From Actinomadura coerulea (GTDB lineage: Bacteria > Actinomycetota > Actinomycetes > Streptosporangiales > Streptosporangiaceae), in NCBI RefSeq assembly GCF_014208105.1, contig NZ_JACHMQ010000001.1, positions 3,410,001-3,474,000 of the forward strand: a stretch of DNA of 64,000 bases, in the 5' to 3' direction. The notes below the pieces were generated by a model, which worked only from the letters and a program-made list of their open reading frames with translations, ran no database searches and was not told the DNA's origin. Numbering within the stretch: the stretch's first letter is position 1; every line of letters starts with the position of its first letter. This document shows, in pieces, positions 49,962-58,475 of this stretch. Position numbers and translations under genes: made by a program.

Positions 49962-50464
49962 TTCCCGACCCCCGGCAGGCTGCCCTTGCACGCCTCCCGC
50001 GCCTTCTCCACCTGCCCCCGGTCGACCTGCCCGGTCGGAAGCCTGATCTGCCCGTCCGGCCCCGGGTCCGGGATGTCGACCCCGTGCTCGCGCATGCACT
50101 GCGCGAACTTGACGTACTGGTCGCGCACCTTCGGATCCTTGAGATCGGGCATCTTCCCGCCCGCCTGAAGCCACGACTGGCACTTCTTCAGCGCCCCCTC
50201 CGACTTCGAGCGGTCGCCGCCCTTCCCCAGCCGCAGCGCGTGCCCGTCCCCGCTCCCGGGATCGGGGACGTCCACCCCGTGCTCCCGCATGCACTGCGCG
50301 AACTTCAGCTGAGCGTCCTCCGGAGAAACCGACCTGCTGGGAGAAGCAGAGGCCGAAGCGGCCACCCCACCAGCACTGGCCACCCCGCCCCCACCGTCGT
50401 CCCCACAGCCGGCGACACCCCCCAGCACAAGCCCCGCGACAACACCCAGAACCAAGACCCTCAT
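49958..50464 (-). CDS. Lipoprotein with two FAQCMREHGVDxPDP repeats
   Basis: 168 aa. A signal peptide ends in the lipobox VAGC. The motif KFAQCMREHGVDVPDPG occurs at about residues 54-70 and again, nearly identical, at about 118-134. The mature part is otherwise Lys/Gly-rich with one more Cys pair (KKCQSWL, EACKGSL). It is first in the operon with the adaptor and ABC genes, so it probably is an extracytoplasmic subunit or substrate binder. The family appears common next to such pumps but its role is unknown. Confidence 0.85.
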   Translation of the reverse strand: MRVLVLGVVAGLVLGGVAGCGDDGGGGVASAGGVAASASASPSRSVSPEDAQLKFAQCMREHGVDVPDPGSGDGHALRLGKGGDRSKSEGALKKCQSWLQAGGKMPDLKDPKVRDQYVKFAQCMREHGVDIPDPGPDGQIRLPTGQVDRGQVEKAREACKGSLPGVGK

Positions 50465-50524
50465 GCCGCCCCTCTCCCCGAAGCACCCTGCCCCGGCCCG
50501 CCCATCAGAGCCCCCAAAGGGTTA

Positions 50525-50536
50525 AACCCGCATTAG
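50525..50536. other. attL of integrative element
   Basis: AACCCGCATTAG, identical to 63811-63822. It lies between the chromosomal lipoprotein gene and the first element gene. The bases after it share only CGC with the right copy, so the core is 12 bp. Confidence 0.75.
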
Positions 50537-50698
50537 CCGCGCGGCCTCTCAGCAGATCGAACCAAGTCGGGAGACGTCGCCGAGGAAGCCTCTCACCAGC
50601 ACAAACGTCCGGAGGAGTCGTGGCGAGTCGAAGTGGATCGAGCCTCGGTGGCTCCCCACTTTGGCTCCCGTGGCTCCCCCGGCAGAGAGGAGGCGAAC

Positions 50699-50920
50699 AT
50701 GTCTCTACGGATCACCGAAGACACGATGGCCGCCGTCGTGAACGGCGAAGCGATCGTTACCGGCACCCGCTCAGAGTGCGGCTGGCACGTCACCACGTGG
50801 CCGCGCCCACTCGACCGCAACGCAGCCATCACGGCCCTGATGCTCGCCGAACGCCTCATCACCCACGGCGAGGACGACCCGTGCGCGCGGGAGTGGCTGA
50901 GGGAGCTGGGCCGTGCCTGA
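50699..50920 (+). CDS. Small AICE protein of unknown function
   Basis: 73 aa, ATG preceded by GAGAGGAGG. SLRITEDTMAAVVNGEAIVTG...WHVTTWPRPLDRNAAITALMLAERLITHGEDDPCAREWLRELG, a strand-rich first half and helical second half. It overlaps the DUF2637 gene by 8 bases, so the two are an operon. It is not assigned. Confidence 0.65.
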   Translation: MSLRITEDTMAAVVNGEAIVTGTRSECGWHVTTWPRPLDRNAAITALMLAERLITHGEDDPCAREWLRELGRA

Positions 50921-51512
50921 CCGCCTCATCCGCAGCACCACCGCGCTCGCCGTGGTGGCGGTAGCCGCCGTGGCAGCCGTCATCTCGTACCGCCACGCCT
51001 ACGAACTCGTCCACTCCCACGGCGAGACCGGCCCAACCGCACGCCTCGTCCCGTTCACGGTGGACGGCCTCATCTGGGCAGCGTCCATGGTGATCCTGGA
51101 CGCGAGCCGCCGAAGGCAATCGGCACCACAGTTGGCCAAGTGGAGCCTCGCCGTGGGCATCGTGGCGACGGTAGGCGCCAACGTGGCGCACGGCGCGTCC
51201 CACGGCCCCATCGGCGCGGTAGTCAGCGCGTGGCCGGCACTCGCCCTCGTGGGCAGCTTCGAACTCCTCATGACCCTCACTCGCAGCGCCGCACGCGGCG
51301 ACCTCGTCCAGGACGAAACGCGCACCACACCGGAACAACCTCGCACCGAAGTGGAGCAGACACCGGAGCAAGCAGTGTTGGACGAGTACAGGGCGAGCTT
51401 GCAGGGCCCTGGCCGCCCGGTCTCTCAGCGCTACCTCGCCGAGAAGCACGGCATCGACCGCCGCAAGGTGAAGCAGATCATCACCAACTTGGAGAAACCC
51501 GCCCCAGCATGA
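50913..51512 (+). CDS. DUF2637 membrane protein (Spd-like)
   Basis: 199 aa, GTG start. Four hydrophobic segments begin with STTALAVVAVAAVAAVISYRHAYELV, which matches DUF2637, then VPFTVDGLIWAASMVILDASRR, WSLAVGIVATVGANVAHGA and AVVSAWPALALVGSFELLMTL. A cytoplasmic tail ends in a helix-turn-helix-like stretch (RPVSQRYLAEKHGIDRRKVKQIITNLE). Such proteins are widespread in actinomycete plasmids and AICEs and are linked with intramycelial spread. A terminator follows. Confidence 0.88.
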   Translation: MPDRLIRSTTALAVVAVAAVAAVISYRHAYELVHSHGETGPTARLVPFTVDGLIWAASMVILDASRRRQSAPQLAKWSLAVGIVATVGANVAHGASHGPIGAVVSAWPALALVGSFELLMTLTRSAARGDLVQDETRTTPEQPRTEVEQTPEQAVLDEYRASLQGPGRPVSQRYLAEKHGIDRRKVKQIITNLEKPAPA

Positions 51513-51515
51513 GCC

Positions 51516-51560
51516 AGAAGCCCCAGCCGCATCACATCTCGGACTGTGGCTGGGGCTTCT
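51516..51560 (+). terminator. Rho-independent-like terminator after DUF2637
   Basis: AGAAGCCCCAGCC (51516-51528) pairs perfectly with GGCTGGGGCTTCT (51548-51560) around 19 bases, and a short pyrimidine run follows. It begins 4 bases after the stop codon. Confidence 0.8.
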
Positions 51561-51798
51561 TCCATGGGCCAGGAATGCCCGCTTTGCCCCCAGGACTGCA
51601 AAGAAAACGTTCTCTGATCTCAGAGCATCAACGAGTGTGCCTGTCGGCCCCAAACTGGGCACTTGGTGGATGCTCGTGCCGTGGTCAGGGGCTAGCCAGA
51701 GCGCCCGCCTGACCTGAAGCGGCCAGAGAACACTGAGTTCAGTGGCAGTAGAGACTGGCACCCATCTTGCTATCGTTGACACGACCTGGAGGTGAGAC

Positions 51799-53088
51799 AT
51801 GGGTAACGATTTTTGGCTATATCACTGGATGGACGAACAGGGAGTAAAGAAGGAAAGAGACATCGCTCGGATCATTGCAGATGATAGAACATTTGAAGAT
51901 TTGGGAAGCATTGCTGCAGGAATGAGCTATGCTATTGAGCCCATAAAAGACGAAGACAATTATGTAGTAGCCGGCACTGGCATTGATTTGTCGGGCGAGC
52001 TTGGCTGCTATGCCTGGGAATGCATCAAGCGGCAGATTGATGACGTCTTCTCGCGCTCTTGGCATTATTTTGACAAAATCGTGGTCAGAGGCCTTACGCC
52101 ACTTCGGTACACCCAGATGATGGAAAGTAATGATCGTAGATTCGCGAAGCTTGTATTGCAATCTCAATTGCGCCTGTTGCTTTATATCAGACACATCGGG
52201 GCGGAGGATCTCCTGATCTTTCGCCAGAAGCCTCCGGCTTGTCGGGTCCACTATGTGGATCACCTGAACGAGTGCGGATTGGAACATCTGGCTTCAGAGA
52301 TGCCAGACATCGCCAACAATCTAGCCACCGAAGCACAGGTTGCCATCCAACAAGTCTGCGGCGATCATTGGCATTATGCATTCGATCACCCTTTGTTGGA
52401 GCACACACATTGGGGGATTGTGCCTGCAGAAACTTTCCGAATTCAGCCAGGAAAAGGGGGACCGCGCGAAAGTCGGATGGCAGCTCAGCAAGTGCTTGCA
52501 GATTTTGCGTCTCATCTCGTGGCAGACGTTCAAGAATCTAAAGCACTTCACGCGCCACTTGCAATCGCTTCAGGATTGCACGCACATTCCCTCAAGAGTG
52601 ATTCACCTACTGCTACCAGCATGGATGAAGTGGCCCTGGAGTTGGAGATTCCTGTTTTGCAGGGCCTTCCACTTAAGGACCTGATAAAGCTACGAGAAAG
52701 TGAACATGCTTCCTTTGAGCGCTTTCGGCGTAGCCTCAAAACAGCAATGCGTGAACGTCTAAATGAGTCCGAATCAGCCAGTTCCGCCGACATAGCTGCG
52801 GATATCCTCGACGACATCATTACGCCAGCGGTCGGTGATTTGGCCGACCGCCTCAGGAAGGCCAATCGCCTCTTGAACAAGAAATCGGCTTCAAGTGGGG
52901 GCTTGGGCGTAGCTCTAATGACGATAGGCCTTACAGCTGGCGTACCCCTTTTGCTGCCATTTGGCGTTGTAAGTCTTTGCTCTCCCGTCCTCCATTATCA
53001 CAAATTCCTGGAGGAACGGAGAGACATAGAACTTTCAGACATGTACTTCTTGTGGAATCTGCAGAATAAGCAATGGCGAAACCGGTAG
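51799..53088 (+). CDS. AT-rich cargo gene, 429-aa protein of unknown function
   Basis: ATG after GGAGGTGAG. The base composition is strikingly lower in GC than its neighbours, with A/T-ending codons, which indicates recent transfer. The first ~230 residues are mixed alpha/beta with many Trp and His (QVCGDHWHYAFDHPLLEHTHWGIVP). About residues 275-320 hold LPLKDLIKLRESEHASFERFRRSLKTAMRERL, a helical pattern seen in several uncharacterised phage- and island-borne proteins. A hydrophobic stretch (GLGVALMTIGLTAGVPLLLPFGVVSLC, ~370-397) near the C-terminus could insert in a membrane. A defence or toxin role is speculation. Confidence 0.7.
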   Translation: MGNDFWLYHWMDEQGVKKERDIARIIADDRTFEDLGSIAAGMSYAIEPIKDEDNYVVAGTGIDLSGELGCYAWECIKRQIDDVFSRSWHYFDKIVVRGLTPLRYTQMMESNDRRFAKLVLQSQLRLLLYIRHIGAEDLLIFRQKPPACRVHYVDHLNECGLEHLASEMPDIANNLATEAQVAIQQVCGDHWHYAFDHPLLEHTHWGIVPAETFRIQPGKGGPRESRMAAQQVLADFASHLVADVQESKALHAPLAIASGLHAHSLKSDSPTATSMDEVALELEIPVLQGLPLKDLIKLRESEHASFERFRRSLKTAMRERLNESESASSADIAADILDDIITPAVGDLADRLRKANRLLNKKSASSGGLGVALMTIGLTAGVPLLLPFGVVSLCSPVLHYHKFLEERRDIELSDMYFLWNLQNKQWRNR

Positions 53089-53257
53089 AGAAACCGCCCA
53101 AGAAGCACGGTTCCGGACTTGCGTTGGGTCGGGCCTTGTAGCTCCGGCCAGCAACGGCCCACCGAGGGGAGCCCTCCCGGCTTCCGGCCGCCAGACCGGC
53201 CAATATGTGATCGTCGCGGGGAAAGTTGGGGCAGGGCCAGCACGTGCGGCCCGTTCG

Positions 53258-53989
53258 TTAGGTCATCGGAGATGCTCCGGACCACACCCGCTCGAAGCTC
53301 TCCAGGTACGTGCTCGCCATGTCACCGTCTTCTGTCCGCCGCACATGCAGGACGGGAGCGTGGGCTGCGGCGATGCCGTAGGCGTGCGGGTTGATCAGTA
53401 GGTCGTCATCGGCGCGGTAGACGGAGTTATAGAGCACGGTGTCATGAAGCCGGATCTCAACTCCCGCCACATCACGTAGGGCGCGGTAGTGGACCAGGGC
53501 GTTCCGGATCTTCGCAGCCATGGACTCGCCTACGCCTTCGTCACTCCCGCGCTCGGCCACGCACGCGCTGTCCGGGTCTCCGAGCAGGATTCGAACGGCG
53601 ACGCCATCGCGTGCCCTCTGTGCAAGCACGCGCATGATGCCCATGTCCTCGGCGAGGAAGAGGCCCGCGTAGGCCAGGACGCCGATCTCGTCGCGCGCGG
53701 CCCGGAAGAGCTGGTGCCACACCGGACGAGGAACGGCCCATCGGTGAGGGTAGGTCGCCAAGACGTCGATCGCCGGCGGCTCTACCCGGACGTTCGTCAT
53801 CGCGAGGTGCGGCCACAGGTCGGCCTCGTCCCGTCCGACCAGTGATGCGACCCGCGCCCGATGGCGCGGGTAGGGCACGCGCCCCGCGACCCACCGCTGG
53901 ACGGTCTTAGGGTCCACACGCAACCGCGCCGCAACGTCAGCTTCGGTCAGACGCGCGTCGGCAAGGGCACGTCGCAACAAGTCGTTCAC
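53258..53989 (-). CDS. XRE regulator with C-terminal PLD-like/DUF5919-type domain (copy 1)
   Basis: 243 aa, GTG start with GGGAGG upstream. The helix-turn-helix is LTEADVAARLRVDPKTVQRWVAGRVPYPRHRARVASLVG. The C-terminal domain has ATYPHRWAVPRPVWHQLF, AYAGLFLAEDMGIMRVLAQRARDGVAVRILLGDPDS and YRADDDLLINPHAYGI, close to a phospholipase-D-like fold. It is strongly similar to the protein at 58476. The tandem operator at 54041-54060 lies just upstream, so it probably regulates itself and the divergent operon. Confidence 0.85.
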   Translation of the reverse strand: MNDLLRRALADARLTEADVAARLRVDPKTVQRWVAGRVPYPRHRARVASLVGRDEADLWPHLAMTNVRVEPPAIDVLATYPHRWAVPRPVWHQLFRAARDEIGVLAYAGLFLAEDMGIMRVLAQRARDGVAVRILLGDPDSACVAERGSDEGVGESMAAKIRNALVHYRALRDVAGVEIRLHDTVLYNSVYRADDDLLINPHAYGIAAAHAPVLHVRRTEDGDMASTYLESFERVWSGASPMT

Positions 53990-54040
53990 CGGGCCTCCCG
54001 CGATGCAAGTGAGAACGACGCATGAACGACGCTAACAGAA

Positions 54041-54060
54041 GACGTCCCTAGACGTCCCTA
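54041..54060. promoter_or_regulatory. Tandem operator GACGTCCCTA x2
   Basis: GACGTCCCTA occurs twice head to tail (54041-54050, 54051-54060), one helical turn apart, in the divergent promoter of xre copy 1 and the 54160 operon. The inverse TAGGGACGTC recurs at the integrase promoter (62525). GACGTC is itself a palindrome, fitting a dimeric regulator. Confidence 0.65.
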
Positions 54061-54159
54061 GATGCCGATAGAGAGGTCCCGCACCGGGCGGAAGGCTCAG
54101 GACACAGGCGAACACGCCACCTCGTACCAACGAAACCCGCAAGACGAGGAGCCCACCCC

Positions 54160-54438
54160 ATGGCCACCGAACAGCCCCCTCAGACCAATCCCAACCCCTT
54201 CAAAGCCGAAGGAGAGGCGGCAGAGAAGGCGCTCGCCGACTTGCGCCGGGACTTCACCGGTTACCGCATATGGCGCGCCACCCGGTGGGACGGACGTCTC
54301 GGAGACTGGGTGGCGAGCTTGCACGACCCGCGCGCCGGCGTGGATCCCACGGTGATCGCATCGAACCCCGCCGCGTTGCGTGAGGCCCTCGTGCACGAGG
54401 GCGAGCGCGCCAAGAACGCGCGCCCAAGGACCCGGTGA
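54160..54438 (+). CDS. Small AICE protein, 92 aa
   Basis: ATG after GAGGAG. KALADLRRDFTGYRIWRATRWDGRLGDWVASLHDPRAGVDPTVIASNPAALREALVHEGERA: a compact alpha/beta protein without known motif. It overlaps the next gene by 4 bases and heads the operon that runs through the GntR gene. Confidence 0.7.
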   Translation: MATEQPPQTNPNPFKAEGEAAEKALADLRRDFTGYRIWRATRWDGRLGDWVASLHDPRAGVDPTVIASNPAALREALVHEGERAKNARPRTR

Positions 54439-54881
54439 TGGCACGGGAGCGAGCCCCGCAACTGTCACCGGAGGAGGCCGTGATGGGGAGCACGGCCTCA
54501 TGGGGTGGGGAGGAGGTGGCGCGGTTGGTGCCGCTTCCCCCGAACGCACCGACCGCGCTCCCTCCGCCCACCTACAGCGGTCCATGGCGCGCACGATGGC
54601 ACCTCACGCGCCTCGCCCTCGTCCTGCGCTGTGACGGCTGGACGACCCAACTCCGCACCGAGACTCCCCGCACCCTCCTGCGCGTCTACTCCGAAGGCGC
54701 GCCCACCATCGGCGAGAGCATCTCCGTGGCCTGGGGCAACGGCACCTGGTGGTACCTATCCAGCACCGGCCTATGGCTCACACCGTGCAAACGCCTCTGC
54801 CTCGCCGCGGACAAGCTGAGCATCCTGCTCCAGCCCTGGGTCGCTGCGGCATTCGATCACCTGAGAGACGAGCAGCTCTGA
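54435..54881 (+). CDS. AICE-associated protein of unknown function
   Basis: 148 aa; GTG 54435 or the adjacent ATG 54438 starts it. The conserved-looking core LALVLRCDGWTTQLRTETPRTLLRVYSEGAPTIGESISVAWGNGTWWYLSSTGLWLTPC is strand-rich. It is placed between the 92-aa protein and GntR, one base from the latter. It has no recognised domain. Confidence 0.7.
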   Translation: MMARERAPQLSPEEAVMGSTASWGGEEVARLVPLPPNAPTALPPPTYSGPWRARWHLTRLALVLRCDGWTTQLRTETPRTLLRVYSEGAPTIGESISVAWGNGTWWYLSSTGLWLTPCKRLCLAADKLSILLQPWVAAAFDHLRDEQL

Positions 54882-54882
54882 C

Positions 54883-55377
54883 ATGACCCGCCGCACGGCA
54901 TGGGGCACCTACGTGTACATCATCCGCGTGCTCCGGCACCGCCTCACAGACGGCACCTACGCCCCTGGCGCCCGTCTACCGAGCGAGGCCGCCCTCTGTG
55001 CCGAGTTCAAAGTTGTCCGTAGCACCGTGCGGCGGGCTCTGTCAGCCCTGCAAGCCGAAGGGCTCATCACCGTCCGCGCTGGCATCGGCCGATTCGCCCA
55101 TGACCCCGACGCTCAACCGCGCACGCGCACAGAGCACATCGCCGCGAACCTCCGCCACCAGATCGAAACCGGACGCTTCCAAGCGGGCTACGCGCTCCCC
55201 AGCGAGAAGCAACTCGCCCAACGCCACGGCGTATCCCGCTCCACCGCCCGCGCAGCCCTCATCGCCCTCGAAACCGCCGGCCTGGCCACCTGCGTCCACG
55301 GCAAAGGACGATACGTCAGCCAAGACGTCCCCGGACGAGCCCTTCATGCCCGTGGACGTCCGCCAGCCTCCCCGTAA
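54883..55377 (+). CDS. Tandem double winged-helix GntR regulator
   Basis: 164 aa made of two GntR winged helices and no effector domain. The first is LRHRLTDGTYAPGARLPSEAALCAEFKVVRSTVRRALSALQAEGLI (about 18-65). The second is LRHQIETGRFQAGYALPSEKQLAQRHGVSRSTARAALIALETAGLA (about 89-137). Each ends with a wing G(I/K)GR(F/Y). In pSAM2 the GntR-type KorSA represses transfer genes; this may do so with two DNA heads in one chain. The HD gene starts 10 bases later. Confidence 0.9.
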   Translation: MTRRTAWGTYVYIIRVLRHRLTDGTYAPGARLPSEAALCAEFKVVRSTVRRALSALQAEGLITVRAGIGRFAHDPDAQPRTRTEHIAANLRHQIETGRFQAGYALPSEKQLAQRHGVSRSTARAALIALETAGLATCVHGKGRYVSQDVPGRALHARGRPPASP

Positions 55378-55387
55378 CGTCGAGCCC

Positions 55388-55954
55388 ATGAAGAAGAACA
55401 CCGCAGCATGGGCCCGCGACCTGGCACGCAAGCACCTGGAGGGCCCGCTCCCCCGCCGCTGGGCACACACTCAGGGAGTAGCCCGCCAGGCGAGAACACT
55501 CGCCCCTATCCTCGGCGACCAAGCCGACCTCCTCGAAGCCGCCGCTTGGCTCCACGACATCGGCTACGCCCCCGACCTCGTCAGCACCGGCTTCCATCCC
55601 TTGGACGGCGCCCGCTACCTCCACGAGACCCACGACACCGACGCCCACCTGTGCCGCTTGGTCGCGCATCACTCTTGTGCCCTGGTTGAAGCGCGAGAAC
55701 GGGGTCTGGCAATTCCCTTGATCAGAGAGTTCGGGAACCAGGCCCCACACTTGAGTGGTCACCTAATCTACTGCGACATGACGACAAGTCCGCACGGTGA
55801 GCCTCTCTCCGTCGAGCAGCGAATCACTGAAATTCTGGCGCGCTATGGAAAAGACCATCTAGTGGCGCGCGCGATTACAAGAGCCTCTCCGTCTTTGGTC
55901 AGTGCGGTACAGCAAGTTTCACGAGAACTGACACTAGCGTCTAATTGCACCTGA
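55388..55954 (+). CDS. HD-domain phosphohydrolase, compositionally chimeric
   Basis: 188 aa, ATG 55388. The HD motif is seen as RRWAHTQGVARQA, EAAAWLHDIGYAPDL (His-Asp pair) and LVAHHSCALVEARE. This family acts on nucleotides or other phosphoesters. Codon use is very GC-rich up to about 55670 and then drops sharply within the gene to the AT-rich level of the next cargo, so the last third may have been swapped by recombination. HD genes after GntR are common in AICEs. Confidence 0.88.
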   Translation: MKKNTAAWARDLARKHLEGPLPRRWAHTQGVARQARTLAPILGDQADLLEAAAWLHDIGYAPDLVSTGFHPLDGARYLHETHDTDAHLCRLVAHHSCALVEARERGLAIPLIREFGNQAPHLSGHLIYCDMTTSPHGEPLSVEQRITEILARYGKDHLVARAITRASPSLVSAVQQVSRELTLASNCT

Positions 55955-56014
55955 AGCCTATCGCCGCCGACGGGCCATCGAACATATGGGCCTCAATGGA
56001 CATAAAAATCGACG

Positions 56015-57922
56015 CTAGGGAGAGAAGAGAGCACTCTTTGCATCACTTGCACGAGGAATATAATCAAACCAATTCGCGTTTTTATTTAGATATTCGTCAT
56101 GCATCAATTGCAAGCCTTTTCCGCTGAGCTCTCCCTGCAAACTCAACTGCAAACTCCAGCTTGCCATCTTCCTCGCATACTCATGCACAGTAGAGGCAAT
56201 TCGTGCGTTGACCGGCCCGCCGTGCGCGAGAGCGTTTCTGACGCGATGGAGTCGCGACCTGATACTGTGCCAATCTTTCATCAATTCATCCCGCTTTGCA
56301 GCAATAGCGGCCGGCGAAGAGAAGGTTCTCGCCACCTCGACCAGCTCTCTGCCAAGTTCATCGTGTAGCGAAAATATTGAAAACAGAAAAGGGAGTGCAT
56401 CAAAGCCCTTTTTCAGGTCCACTTCAAAACCCGAGTGCTTCGACCTAAAAACAGTTAGCTGCAGGTGGCGAAGGTGCTGCTCTTGATCGGACGAGAGGCC
56501 GGGAGGCTCGTCGAATATTCCTCGATACAAAACTCTACTAATAGAGCTGCGCAACTCAGACCTAACCCAGCCTTTCGCCAGAAAGTAGTCCAAATATTCT
56601 TGCCATGGTTTATCATGCAAACGGGAAGCAATTAGTTCCAAGATACGCACATGGAGAACAATGGAAGAAAGTGGCTCTTGCTGACTTGCCCCCCTCCATG
56701 CGTGGGCAGCATCGACCAACTCTGTCAGCTCTGGCTTCTGAATAGGGAAGTGTGGAGCGAAATCGCTTTCGATCTGCTCAAGGGCTTCATCGGTTCCGTC
56801 TGTGTAAGGCGAGGACATGATTGCCTCAGAGTCATGCTCTTTTCTAAATGCACCCGCACCTCGGATCTTCCCGTCAATAACATGCAGATAACCAGACATC
56901 AAGCGCCACGAGCTTGATCCTATATGAAGACCGGTCAAAGCAATAATTGCTTCGATTTGCTTCTTTGCAATCGAAACAGGATCGCTAAAGGAGTCATGAC
57001 CAAGGTCCACACGCGCAAGCACCGTGCCTCGCTCACCCGGTAGATAAGAGGGAGAAAAAAAGCCGTGCTCGCCTAGAAGCTCCGAGGGGAGCACAGGTGG
57101 GGCGGATTGATCGCTTTCCAAGATCTCCTTGATCACATGACCGTCATAAAAGGTAACAGAACTTCCAAAACTCCTGATCAAGCGGCCGACCAGGTATGCA
57201 TTATAGAACGCCAGCCAGACAACATGTCGTCCAGCGCTTGCGGAAAAACTTATGAGCTTGTCACATAGTGCGATCTGCTGATCTTGCGTGAATCCAGCTG
57301 ACTCTCCAGGGCGAGGCCTACTCGCCACCTGCGTGGCGTCGACCTCGTTAACCATGACTTGAGCGCTTCGCACACCGAGGACTTCGTTATTCAGCACTCC
57401 GATCAAATTCAGGCTGAGCCGCTTCAGGTCATATCCTGAAGCTTCCATAATGTCTCGAAACAGGTCGCGACGCTCGGCCAGCCGCGAACTAGACATTACT
57501 TCACTCTTGCATCCATCGACCAGATCGCGCCAAGCTGCTTTTCGGGCACGCGAGCTAGTGAGTGCCATTCTAAGGCTATCGACTTGCCCAGCAATTGCTG
57601 CGCGGGATGCGCCCAAGTAGATTCCGAAGTCAGCGTTTGAGAGGTTATCGAGCTTGAGAGTCAGACCGCTAGACGCGGTCAGGCACTGGTGAATCTCGTC
57701 TCGAACGGTGCCTTCTAGGTTTGTGCCGCACTTTCCCGCAGCCAGGTTGAAGTCCGCGAGAACAGAACGCCATCCATGCTTGTGCCGGGCCTCGAATGGT
57801 CGCTTATCTTTAAGCCAAGCATGAAAATCGGCGGTTGCGTCAAGCAAGCCGATATCCGTGGCACGGGTCCAGGGCTCGTTAAGCCTCTTAAGGGCGTGTA
57901 TCAGTTCATCAAGCCAGCTCAT
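56015..57922 (-). CDS. AT-rich cargo gene, 635-aa protein with C-terminal HEPN-like motif
   Basis: The composition is AT-rich compared with the element backbone. Residues 555-575 read SRLHRVRNALAHGGPVNARI, where R562-NALA-H567 is the R-x4-6-H motif of HEPN ribonucleases, placed in a helix as in ApeA/abortive-infection proteins. The region before it (RILELIASRLHDKPWQEYL, ~440) is helical. The N-terminal ~400 residues are unassigned, perhaps a sensor. HEPN RNases often cut RNA in phage defence. The catalytic claim is inferred from the motif alone. Confidence 0.7.
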   Translation of the reverse strand: MSWLDELIHALKRLNEPWTRATDIGLLDATADFHAWLKDKRPFEARHKHGWRSVLADFNLAAGKCGTNLEGTVRDEIHQCLTASSGLTLKLDNLSNADFGIYLGASRAAIAGQVDSLRMALTSSRARKAAWRDLVDGCKSEVMSSSRLAERRDLFRDIMEASGYDLKRLSLNLIGVLNNEVLGVRSAQVMVNEVDATQVASRPRPGESAGFTQDQQIALCDKLISFSASAGRHVVWLAFYNAYLVGRLIRSFGSSVTFYDGHVIKEILESDQSAPPVLPSELLGEHGFFSPSYLPGERGTVLARVDLGHDSFSDPVSIAKKQIEAIIALTGLHIGSSSWRLMSGYLHVIDGKIRGAGAFRKEHDSEAIMSSPYTDGTDEALEQIESDFAPHFPIQKPELTELVDAAHAWRGASQQEPLSSIVLHVRILELIASRLHDKPWQEYLDYFLAKGWVRSELRSSISRVLYRGIFDEPPGLSSDQEQHLRHLQLTVFRSKHSGFEVDLKKGFDALPFLFSIFSLHDELGRELVEVARTFSSPAAIAAKRDELMKDWHSIRSRLHRVRNALAHGGPVNARIASTVHEYARKMASWSLQLSLQGELSGKGLQLMHDEYLNKNANWFDYIPRASDAKSALFSP

Positions 57923-57997
57923 GGGGCTAGGCTACTGCACTCACTGCTTCGCATCCACCGAATTAAACTCCCGCATTTTGGAGAGGACAATCTCCGG

Positions 57998-58474
57998 CTA
58001 GCTTATTCTTGGCTGGCCCGCGTATTCTAGATAATCGCGGAGGCGCAGTCGCATTGATCGATCCATCTTTTTTTCTGCCACCTGGCTTCGGGGAATCCAT
58101 TCGACATCGCTAGACTCATCACTCACCCGCGCGCGACCCCCGATCTGACGCGCCCGAAGGAGAATGGAGAATTCCTGGCGCGTTTCCCCGTTGCTCGTGT
58201 AGTGAATCAAATGTTTGGGGTCACTATAAATTCCAACAATGCCCATCACCTCGCACTCAACGCCCGTTTCCTCTCTGGTCTCCCGAACAGCAGCTTGCGA
58301 CACGGACTCGCCAAGGTCCACAGCGCCACCCGGCAGAGCCCAGTTTCCGTTATCACTGCGGCAGATCAGAAGTATCTCACCATTGTCGTTCTCTATCGCA
58401 ACATTTACAGAAGGAACGAGGCTATTAGCTTTTGGTGCTTGAGGATCATCGTAGTAGTCGATCCTGCGGCTCAT
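57998..58474 (-). CDS. NUDIX hydrolase, Pif-like
   Basis: 158 aa. The full Nudix box runs G50 to V72: GGAVDLGESVSQAAVRETREETGV. It starts one base after the stop of the XRE gene at 58476, so they are translated together. In pSAM2 the NUDIX protein Pif blocks incoming copies from donors carrying the same element. The gene order and element type suggest the same role here (inference). The composition is lower in GC than the XRE gene. Confidence 0.88.
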   Translation of the reverse strand: MSRRIDYYDDPQAPKANSLVPSVNVAIENDNGEILLICRSDNGNWALPGGAVDLGESVSQAAVRETREETGVECEVMGIVGIYSDPKHLIHYTSNGETRQEFSILLRARQIGGRARVSDESSDVEWIPRSQVAEKKMDRSMRLRLRDYLEYAGQPRIS

Positions 58475-58475
58475 G

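Noticed and set aside
50084..50320. Repeated GTGCTCGCGCATGCACTGCG-like DNA as a transposon or operator repeat
   Set aside because: It is the coding sequence of the two FAQCMREHG motifs of the lipoprotein, so a protein-level duplication explains it.
50465..50700. tRNA gene at the left end of the AICE
   Set aside because: No cloverleaf or TTCGA-type T-arm could be found; the repeat is only 12 bp and fits a protein-gene end.
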